The translations under genes were made by a program, and so were the position numbers. The notes under the pieces are model-generated. The model searched no databases, was not told the DNA's origin, and was given only the letters and a program-made list of their open reading frames with translations. From Candidatus Zhuqueibacterota bacterium 4484_219 (GTDB lineage: Bacteria > Zhuqueibacterota > JdFR-76 > 4484-219), in assembly GCA_002085035.1 (NCBI GenBank), contig MZGM01000154.1, positions 1 to 6,211 of the forward strand: DNA of 6,211 nt. Direction: 5' to 3'. This document shows positions 1 through 5,403 of the stretch, piece by piece. The stretch's first letter is position 1; each line of letters starts with the position of its first letter.

Positions 1-1880
1 CCTATTCCAGTAGGGACAAATGCCGGTAGAATATGATGAAGTTGTCCCAGGGTGGGCAAGAGGGTACTGCGAGCGACAACTAATCTCCAATAATGTTTAT
101 TGTTCATCTTTCCGAGAACAAACAGTTGTAATGAAGCTCCGTGCAGAGTTGATTTTAGATAATTATATCGTAATGTTCCACCAAGACTAAACTTTTTATT
201 CAGGTTTAGTTGATCAGAGAGGCAAAAGACAATGGGCTTTTCGGTATGCCAGAGGCCATCTTTGCCAAAAATGTTTAAGTATGCCAAAGAAGCATTCCAG
301 CTTATTTGATGTCTTTGCGTCGAAAATTTACCTAAATAAGACACACCAGGGGAGGTAAATCGCTGACGAAAATGCAAAGGTTGTGACCAATCTGTCCATT
401 CTTCCAGATAAAGTGTGGCATTTATGTGCCAGAGCTGTTTTAAATGGGGCGAGGTTTGCCATAATAAGGTTAGAAAGTGGTCATAACGCCGTTGTTTGCG
501 ATGAAGATTTGGATACTTCACCGATTGTCCCGATGAGGAAATTTCTCCCGGGAAACCAGCCTCTACACGATTAAACAACAATTGATAAATCAGTTGGACA
601 TTCTTTACCGGGAAGTATTCCATCCGGGTGTAAATTTTTTGTCCGTCGTAGCGGCTGTTGACAAAACGACCATTAGTGCCCATGATTTCAGCACCCAGCA
701 GCAAGTCCTTACGTCCAATTGGCCAGAAAGATTCTGTAGCAGAAACTGGAGAGACTCGGGTTCTTAGATTGGTTTTTGAAGTGTCTGTTTTACTTTTTGG
801 ACTTTTTGGTAAACGAATTCTGCCAAAGCTACGAGCGAAAAGCACATTTACATCGCTGAAATCGAAACTGCCAGTACGATAGGTTACTTTGGAGTATGGT
901 TTTGGTAGTTGTGGAGAAGTTGCTTTGGTGGCTAAATTGATTATTCCTATCAGTGGCCAGGTACCAACAGGTAGGGACATCGTAATAGAGGAACGGTATT
1001 CGATTTGCTTAATCCATTCGACGGGAATAAGATTCAAATCGACAAATCCCAGAATTGGATGGCCAAAACCACCTGAATTGCGTAGCCATAACCCGGGAAA
1101 AAATTTCAATAGTTCTGCCAGACCGGAATGGTTTAAGTAAACAAAATCTTGACAGTTCAATATGCCATCAGATAAATAGAAAGAGGTACTATCTTTACCA
1201 CTACTATCTTTACCACTTGATGAAGGTACTAATATTTCCGGTATGGTTTGAGGAGTGTTAAGACTGGCCAGGGCGTAGTTCGGGACACACGTTACCAGCA
1301 AGTTTACAACTAATAATAAGAGCAAAAAGCGAGATTGCAAATTGGGGATTCGTTTTTCCAGGGCACGGATCATCAGAGGTATTACCAGAAAGAAAATCAA
1401 AGTATTGCTAACCATGTGTAATATGTAGAAACTTAAGCCATAAATTACGCTAACAAGAAATTTTTGCAGATTCAAACCTGCAAACACTAAAAAGCTAACC
1501 GTGGTAAGCAGATCAAAAACGAATGTCAGAAGCAATCCCAGAAGTCCACTGAGTAAATGTTGTTGCCACTTTGGCAAATGTGTTCGAAGCTGAAATTGTC
1601 GAAATAGACCACCACTCATTCCTACTAAAGTCATCGAAACGATCTGTGCGACTAAAAGTGGGGGAGCAGCTACTCCGTAGGGATTTAACAGGGAGTAAAG
1701 AAATTCTCCCAGTATGGCTACTATTATCCCGCGTCCACAGCCCAGAAAGTAGCCAGCAAGAAAAAAAGTAGCGGTTACCAGTTCTACATTGGGAATATAG
1801 ATAAGAGCTAAGCCCAATGCAATAGCCAAAGCCACAAAGATGGCCATTATGACTAAATTGTAAAGACGCTTAGTTATCAT
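1..1880 (-). CDS. ECF S-component-like membrane domain fused to a TonB-dependent receptor (3' end beyond window)
   Basis: A single frame runs without a stop from the ATG at 1880 to the left edge (626 codons plus 2 nt). Residues 1-170 are very hydrophobic with about six predicted helices (roughly 8-28, 33-48, 52-66, 71-90, 108-135, 140-170). Helix 1 has an Ala ladder, A13-A17-A21-A25, matching the AxxxA motif that group II ECF S components use to contact EcfT. The segments LAGYFLG (41-47) and LNPYG (65-69) also recall that family. Residues 170-205 form a signal-peptide-like segment ending ALA. Residues 254-319 resemble a TonB receptor plug (LLKFFPG, then VDLNLIP, IKQIEYR and IINLATK), followed by alternating beta-strand-like barrel segments rich in Trp, Tyr and Phe. 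I infer uptake of a small molecule, probably a vitamin, across both membranes; the substrate cannot be read. No ecfA or ecfT is in the window. The start is not firm: AAGGTG lies directly against the ATG, too close for a normal ribosome site, and an in-frame TTG at 1922 (after an in-frame TAA) is an alternative. Confidence 0.85.
   Translation of the reverse strand, partial: MITKRLYNLVIMAIFVALAIALGLALIYIPNVELVTATFFLAGYFLGCGRGIIVAILGEFLYSLLNPYGVAAPPLLVAQIVSMTLVGMSGGLFRQFQLRTHLPKWQQHLLSGLLGLLLTFVFDLLTTVSFLVFAGLNLQKFLVSVIYGLSFYILHMVSNTLIFFLVIPLMIRALEKRIPNLQSRFLLLLLVVNLLVTCVPNYALASLNTPQTIPEILVPSSSGKDSSGKDSTSFYLSDGILNCQDFVYLNHSGLAELLKFFPGLWLRNSGGFGHPILGFVDLNLIPVEWIKQIEYRSSITMSLPVGTWPLIGIINLATKATSPQLPKPYSKVTYRTGSFDFSDVNVLFARSFGRIRLPKSPKSKTDTSKTNLRTRVSPVSATESFWPIGRKDLLLGAEIMGTNGRFVNSRYDGQKIYTRMEYFPVKNVQLIYQLLFNRVEAGFPGEISSSGQSVKYPNLHRKQRRYDHFLTLLWQTSPHLKQLWHINATLYLEEWTDWSQPLHFRQRFTSPGVSYLGKFSTQRHQISWNASLAYLNIFGKDGLWHTEKPIVFCLSDQLNLNKKFSLGGTLRYNYLKSTLHGASLQLFVLGKMNNKHYWRLVVARSTLLPTLGQLHHILPAFVPTGI
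921..1121 (-). other. TonB receptor plug domain, shortened
   Basis: Residues 254-319 of the fusion carry plug landmarks in order: LAELLKFFPGLWLRNSGG (254-271), then VDLNLIPVEWIKQIEYR (280-296), then GIINLATK (312-319). In typical plugs a strand of roughly 20-25 residues (RG, then a VLLDG-like stretch) separates the first two blocks; here only about four residues (274-278) do. The second Gly of the usual GGVINI block is kept (G312), while the first is replaced by Ile311. The domain call is from memory of the family; the shortening is seen directly. Confidence 0.65.
1188..1217. repeat. Perfect 15-bp tandem duplication in coding sequence
   Basis: The 15-mer ACTATCTTTACCACT occurs twice back to back (1188-1202 and 1203-1217). 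On the minus strand it is in frame and adds a second SSGKD-type unit to the low-complexity linker (about residues 221-231) between the signal-like segment and the plug. The length is a multiple of three, so the frame is kept. It looks like a recent slippage duplication in a tolerant linker. Confidence 0.9.
1266..1373 (-). other. Internal signal-peptide-like segment between the membrane and receptor domains
   Basis: Residues 170-205 of the fusion read as a complete Sec signal peptide. They start at Met170, carry a basic region (R172, K176, R177, R184), a hydrophobic core of Phe, Leu and Val at about 185-199, then PNY and the signal peptidase I motif A203-L204-A205. The S component should end in the cytoplasm, so this segment would cross outward and leave the receptor in the periplasm, ready for cleavage. 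Met170 could also be a separate internal start, but I see no good ribosome binding site before it. Both cleavage and internal initiation are inference. Confidence 0.6.
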
Positions 1881-2047
1881 CACCTTAGAACATTGTCTTT
1901 CTGGAAATAATTGTTCTATTTTCAACCGTTTCAGTTAGTTACAATTGTTAGTTTTCCTGGGAACTTCTGTTGCTCCTGATTGTAAAATATCATAAAAAAT
2001 GAAGACTTTATTATCGTTGTCTTTTGTGAAATATAGGAGGAGTAACT
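1881..2047. promoter_or_regulatory. Divergent intergenic region between the fusion gene and the plus-strand gene
   Basis: This 167-nt AT-rich gap lies between two divergent starts and should hold both promoters, but I cannot assign a convincing -35/-10 pair on either strand. GTTAGTT occurs twice in direct orientation (1934-1940 and 1947-1953, 13 nt apart) and might be an operator. I see no cobalamin, TPP or FMN riboswitch core, and the space is short for a full cobalamin riboswitch. The only strong signal is the ribosome binding site at its right end. Confidence 0.4.
2035..2041 (+). promoter_or_regulatory. Ribosome binding site for the gene at 2048
   Basis: AGGAGGA lies 6 nt before the ATG at 2048, a near-perfect Shine-Dalgarno with ideal spacing. 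It fixes the start and shows that this frame is a real gene although its product is unrecognised. Confidence 0.85.
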
Positions 2048-2659
2048 ATGGCTCAAGATTTAGTACCCAAATCTCCTTCTTTAGAGTCCTTAAGGCGGTT
2101 TTTTAGTAAATGGACTCGCATTGCTTTTTCAGATCTCGGCTTACAGGACGAAGAGATTCACTCCTATGTTTCCAATTTATTGACTCGTTTTGCGCGTACT
2201 GATAGTCTCTATCGCATCCGTAATCTGGCGGGTAATCCGCTGTACACAGTAGTCGAAATGTTATTAGAGGCGGAGCATTTTGCTCATCCCTCGGAGCCTC
2301 TATTTAATCCTTTTCACGAGCGCGAGATACGTAAGCACGTAGCTGATTACACTTTATTCATGACCGGCATATTTCGCGAATATGTGGAAAGGCTGGGGGT
2401 AATGGATTACTATATGAAAGAGGGTGAACGATCTTACTATCAGGTTTATGAATTTGATTCGGTATTGGCAAAACCGGAAAGTTATCTTTTTCGTGAACTT
2501 TTCCAACACTTTGAAAATATCTCCGGTGCCCTAAACTACTTGAAAAAAGTTTATTTTCGACCTGAAATGCATCGGGGTGAATACCAAAATCTGATGGAAC
2601 AGTGCCTCGTTTCGCAATCGTTCGCGGGCTTCGGCAAAAATAGGCGCAGCAAATTCTGA
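2048..2659 (+). CDS. Conserved-looking hypothetical protein, C-terminus probably replaced
   Basis: I do not recognise this 203-residue protein. It has no signal peptide or membrane helix and is rich in charged and aromatic residues with long helix-like stretches (for example 36-60, 90-117 and 146-168), suggesting a soluble all-alpha cytoplasmic protein. The strong ribosome site makes expression likely. The last ~18 residues (from Cys186) are read from DNA that is antisense to the conserved-looking part of the convergent thymidylate synthase gene and have a different, Ser/Gly/Arg-rich character. The original C-terminus may therefore have been lost near residue 185 (about 2600-2605). It is transcribed away from the fusion gene and toward the right-hand gene train, so no functional link can be drawn. 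Confidence 0.75.
   Translation: MAQDLVPKSPSLESLRRFFSKWTRIAFSDLGLQDEEIHSYVSNLLTRFARTDSLYRIRNLAGNPLYTVVEMLLEAEHFAHPSEPLFNPFHEREIRKHVADYTLFMTGIFREYVERLGVMDYYMKEGERSYYQVYEFDSVLAKPESYLFRELFQHFENISGALNYLKKVYFRPEMHRGEYQNLMEQCLVSQSFAGFGKNRRSKF
2531..2659. other. 129-bp convergent overlap of two 3' ends
   Basis: The minus-strand thymidylate synthase and the plus-strand hypothetical gene share 129 bp at their 3' ends. Neither finds a stop of its own before entering the other. The change of character in both proteins falls at about 2597-2605 (near Leu272 of the synthase and Gln185 of the hypothetical). This looks like a join made by deletion or misassembly, not an evolved overlap. Confidence 0.6.
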
Positions 2660-3415
2660 GGTCCAGGTTCGTTCCTCAAATGAGCGGTTTTTTACCGTAT
2701 GCAAGAATCCTTCAAACTCCTCGAAGTAAGAACCATAGATGTGAAAACTATCCGCAATATCCAGGTATCGGCCTACTGCAACCTCCTTTTGAATACGTTC
2801 TTGAATATGGTTAGCAATAAGGCACTGCAAATCAGTAAGAGCGAAGATATTCATAAAAGCTGCTTTGTAAGCATCACGAGAGCGCCAATGAGTGTTCATG
2901 TTTAGTACCAGGTTTCCGGAATCGTCTGGTATCAGTCGGCACCAAACTCTTTGCAAGCAGGGTGGATCATCAGTTGGAGGGTCAGTTAATACATTCCAGG
3001 TAATGGCTTGTGCGCGCCTTGAGTAGCCGACGTCAGATAGTTTTCTTACAATGTAGTCTATTTGATTGATTACCTGGTCAGCAATAGGATAGGCAAATAA
3101 CCGCTGATGATAGGTGTAAGTCCATTTTCCTTCCTCAGGTTTAATCCAGTGGTCGTGGACTCCTTCTATTACCTCGAGGCGATAGATTTCCAAGTCCTCC
3201 AATCCGGCCGGAAAAGCACGATGGATGCGAGGTTCAGCGAAGGGTTGTTCAATTACCATGGTCATGGTACAATCGCGGCTGGGAGGGTCACCTTTGCGAT
3301 CGTATTCGGTTTTGATGGGTACTCCTTCTTGCCAACATCGTAACACCGCCTTTTCCCAAACCTCGGGCAAAGTTTTCCCCTGTACCATTAAAACTGGAAT
3401 ATTGCCAGGATTCAT
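2531..3415 (-). CDS. Thymidylate synthase (ThyA superfamily, divergent type)
   Basis: The expected role is reductive methylation of dUMP to dTMP with methylene-tetrahydrofolate, in the cytoplasm. From the Met at 3415 the protein has 294 residues. The signature is clear: a PPC catalytic loop with Cys153 (PPCLQRVWCRL), RSRD at 178-181 with Asn189 (matching the RSxD and Asn of the dUMP site in E. coli ThyA), and DSFHIYGSY with His225 and Tyr227 (matching HxY). The rest differs from E. coli ThyA and recalls the archaeal-type/thyA-like branch; a dCMP hydroxymethylase-like activity is less likely but not excluded. I chose 3415 rather than the longer in-frame start at 3481 because GAGGAG sits 6 nt upstream and because the extra residues would overlap the end of the preceding frame. 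The last ~22 residues are read through antisense of the plus-strand gene and are probably not native, which could matter because the C-terminus closes the active site in this family. Confidence 0.85.
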   Translation of the reverse strand: MNPGNIPVLMVQGKTLPEVWEKAVLRCWQEGVPIKTEYDRKGDPPSRDCTMTMVIEQPFAEPRIHRAFPAGLEDLEIYRLEVIEGVHDHWIKPEEGKWTYTYHQRLFAYPIADQVINQIDYIVRKLSDVGYSRRAQAITWNVLTDPPTDDPPCLQRVWCRLIPDDSGNLVLNMNTHWRSRDAYKAAFMNIFALTDLQCLIANHIQERIQKEVAVGRYLDIADSFHIYGSYFEEFEGFLHTVKNRSFEERTWTSEFAAPIFAEARERLRNEALFHQILVFTPMHFRSKINFFQVV

Positions 3416-3421
3416 GGGAAT

Positions 3422-3427
3422 CTCCTC
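3422..3427 (-). promoter_or_regulatory. Ribosome binding site that sets the thymidylate synthase start
   Basis: On the minus strand GAGGAG lies 6 nt before the ATG at 3415 and just after the TGA (3437-3435) of the upstream frame. It decides for the 294-residue form over the longer in-frame start at 3481. Confidence 0.8.
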
Positions 3428-3434
3428 TTCCAAT

Positions 3435-3965
3435 TCAAGTGTTGTGGCATACAGCCAGCAAATCTGCTGATTTTTCTTCAACTTGTGAGTTGATTATCGT
3501 AAAGCTGGTCAGATCCAAAGCGTGGACAGCTATCTTTTTGAATTTACTTTTTCTGTTTAATCTTTTGCCCCATTTGTAAAAAGGTAACTTTCCTAAAAGA
3601 TGTCTGATTCTATTAGAAGTACCATAAGCCACGCCAAGTATTTCAAATGATGAAAAGTTATCACTTATAAGCTTTCGAAATTGAGCATAGTTCATTTCAT
3701 TAAAATGGAAAGGATTTTGTACCTTACCTTTTTGGGGTTGTTTAACATTTGGGGTACTTATGAAAATCACACCATTTGGTTTTACAATTTGCTTAAGCCG
3801 TTCAATAAATTTGGACAAATTCTGTATGTGCTCAATAACTTGAAAGGCTGTGGCAATATCAAATTGTCTATCTAAAACAGTTGAGTTGACATCCATTTCA
3901 ATATATGTGATATTGGGAGCGGGATATTTTTGCTTACAGTAACTGATAGCTTCTTTGTCGTGCAC
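3435..3965 (-). other. Methyltransferase fragment, AT-rich, lacking motif I
   Basis: This is the C-terminal ~174 residues of the fused frame. It keeps the post-motif I acidic region, the motif II-like AFQVIEHI and the post-II KPNGVIFISTPN, and ends in a normal-looking C-terminus before the TGA. Hand-counted lines at 3541, 3601, 3721 and 3841 have 27-37% GC, against roughly 35-53% in the dehydrogenase part and 48% in one line of the thymidylate synthase. About 60 N-terminal residues of the family are missing. It may be a remnant of a gene acquired by transfer. Confidence 0.65.
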
Positions 3966-5048
3966 GATAGAGGGAATATCGTCTTTATTAATTCCAAAGG
4001 ATGTTAAAGACGGTATGGCCATTTTATCACAAAGTCCATGCAAAAATTCCACGGCAGGACTAACCCCATCTTTGGGGTCAATCTCTTTGCCCAATAACAA
4101 TTTGCAAAGTTGGCGATACTTTTTGACAATAGAGTCAACTGGATTTTTTGTCAAGAGAGCTTTGAAGTTCATTTCCACAACATGTGGTAGTAGCACTGCG
4201 CATGCTATTCCGTGCGGGATTGGAAATAAGCCCCCCAAAGCTGCGGCTATGCCATGGACTGCACCAAGTCCGGCATTTGCCAGAGCTATTCCACTCAGCA
4301 AGCTGGCCAGTGCCATATTTTGTCGTGCTTCAGCATCATTGCCATTACAATATGCTCGATACAAAGAACTCGCCGCCAAGGTAATACCTTTCTGGGCCAA
4401 AGCATCAGTGATCGGATTAGCTCCTTTTGAAACATAGGCTTCGATTAACTGAGTCAAGGCATCGAGTCCGGAACTGGCTGTAACAGCCGGGGGCATGGTG
4501 TGGGTTAATAGGGGGTCCACCAGTGCTATTTTAGGGATCAGGTGGGGGCTGCGAATACTTTTCTTGAATTTTTGTGTCCGGGAACAGATTACTGCGTTCT
4601 TAGTTACTTCGGAGCCAGTACCAGCGGTGGTGGGAATTGCAATGAACGGTAGTGCTGGCCGAGTGATTCGTTTGCCCTTGCCTACACCTTCTAAATAATC
4701 CATCACTGAACCACCATTAGTCACCAGCCCTGAGATTGCTTTGCCGGTATCGATAACACTGCCCCCGCCAAGAGAAATTACCATCTCGGCCTGAGATTTC
4801 TTGGCTGCGCTTACACCCTCATCAACGGTTTCAACTTGGGGTTCGCCTGTTACTTGATAGAAATTGCAGACAATACCGTGCTCTTTCAGCAAATCCACTA
4901 AACGCTGCACTACTCCCGCTTTTTGCAAGGAGCCACCGCCAATTATTACCAACGCTTGTTTCCCATGTTCACGGGCTAATTTGCCGATTTCTTTAAACTT
5001 GCCAGCTCCAAAAATTATTCTCGCTGCCGTGTAAAATTCAAAATCCAT
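3435..5048 (-). CDS. Iron-containing alcohol dehydrogenase fused to a truncated SAM methyltransferase
   Basis: Residues 1-362 are a group III, iron-type alcohol dehydrogenase: the start DFEFYTAARIIFGAGK, the NAD(P)-binding GGGSVIDTGKAI at 94-105, the TTAGTGSEVT block at 140-149, and likely metal ligands Asp196, His265 and His279. The usual fourth ligand His is Gln200 (LDALTQ), a variant I believe occurs in some relatives. It would oxidise an alcohol or reduce an aldehyde; the substrate is unknown. Family members are about 385 residues long, so some 25 C-terminal residues are missing. From about residue 364 the protein becomes the later part of a class I SAM methyltransferase: DKEAISYCKQKY, FDIATAFQVIEHI at 396-408, and KPNGVIFISTPN at 423-434. 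The glycine-rich SAM motif I is absent, so this half should be inactive. The start has AAGGA 5 nt upstream and lies 13 nt after the ABM gene. Confidence 0.85.
   Translation of the reverse strand: MDFEFYTAARIIFGAGKFKEIGKLAREHGKQALVIIGGGSLQKAGVVQRLVDLLKEHGIVCNFYQVTGEPQVETVDEGVSAAKKSQAEMVISLGGGSVIDTGKAISGLVTNGGSVMDYLEGVGKGKRITRPALPFIAIPTTAGTGSEVTKNAVICSRTQKFKKSIRSPHLIPKIALVDPLLTHTMPPAVTASSGLDALTQLIEAYVSKGANPITDALAQKGITLAASSLYRAYCNGNDAEARQNMALASLLSGIALANAGLGAVHGIAAALGGLFPIPHGIACAVLLPHVVEMNFKALLTKNPVDSIVKKYRQLCKLLLGKEIDPKDGVSPAVEFLHGLCDKMAIPSLTSFGINKDDIPSIVHDKEAISYCKQKYPAPNITYIEMDVNSTVLDRQFDIATAFQVIEHIQNLSKFIERLKQIVKPNGVIFISTPNVKQPQKGKVQNPFHFNEMNYAQFRKLISDNFSSFEILGVAYGTSNRIRHLLGKLPFYKWGKRLNRKSKFKKIAVHALDLTSFTIINSQVEEKSADLLAVCHNT
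3958..3967. repeat. 10-bp perfect palindrome at the ADH/methyltransferase join
   Basis: TCGTGCACGA is its own reverse complement and covers the codons for I361-V362-H363-D364, exactly where dehydrogenase similarity gives way to methyltransferase similarity. It could be a recombination point or chance; palindromes of this size occur by chance at low frequency in a window of this length. Confidence 0.6.
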
Positions 5049-5061
5049 AGTATCCTTCTGC

Positions 5062-5367
5062 TTACCATTCTGTCGATTCCGGAAAAATACTGTGATATTT
5101 GATTCCCTGCCGCGGTTGCGCCATCCAATCTTTTACGGTCTGTTTCCATCTCAGGTAGTGTTCCGTCTGCTGATGTTTGCGGAAATCTGCTTCCTCACGA
5201 TAGACCTCGTAGAGAAAAAACTGGTTTGGGTTTTCCACTGCCTGTAAAACATCGAAGCGAACATTACCAGATTCTTTGCGGGTATTACGCGCATTGTCTA
5301 AGGTAGCGTTAAGAAAATTATCTGCATGTCCATCTTTAACATGGACAGTAACGCAAACGACGTACAT
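5062..5367 (-). CDS. ABM-domain protein, LsrG-like (antibiotic biosynthesis monooxygenase fold)
   Basis: This 101-residue protein matches the single-domain ABM (dimeric ferredoxin-like) family. The closest pattern I recall is E. coli LsrG (96 residues): VRFDVLQ at 37-42, FFLYEVYREEADFRKH at 50-65, then H70-Y71 and a C-terminal tail with RQG, laid out as in LsrG. LsrG acts on phosphorylated autoinducer-2; other members are quinol oxygenases or heme enzymes, so the exact reaction is open. No lsr kinase or aldolase is in view. GGAGGA lies 6 nt before the ATG. The gene follows the Tsx-like gene by 36 nt and precedes the dehydrogenase by 13 nt, so all are probably one transcript; pairing with an iron-type alcohol dehydrogenase suggests handling of a small hydroxy-carbonyl compound. 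Confidence 0.85.
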   Translation of the reverse strand: MYVVCVTVHVKDGHADNFLNATLDNARNTRKESGNVRFDVLQAVENPNQFFLYEVYREEADFRKHQQTEHYLRWKQTVKDWMAQPRQGIKYHSIFPESTEW

Positions 5368-5403
5368 TGGTTTTCCTCCGATAGCTAAAAACGGTCATTG
5401 ATG

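Noticed and set aside
383..1261. Several short plus-strand open frames
   Set aside because: All lie antisense to the continuous minus-strand receptor frame, lack convincing ribosome sites and show no recognisable domain.
1881..2047. Vitamin riboswitch upstream of the fusion gene
   Set aside because: The space is short and no conserved cobalamin, TPP or FMN core was seen.
3254..3269. Inverted repeat TACCATG-GT-CATGGTA
   Set aside because: It lies inside the synthase gene, has only a 2-nt loop and is explained by the alternating Met/Thr codons there; no T-run follows.
3416..3481. Longer in-frame start of thymidylate synthase at 3481
   Set aside because: The extra 22 residues overlap the end of the upstream frame and a strong GAGGAG sits just before the ATG at 3415, so the shorter start is preferred.
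3955..4437. 160-codon plus-strand open frame
   Set aside because: It is the antisense of the alcohol dehydrogenase, whose motifs are clear.
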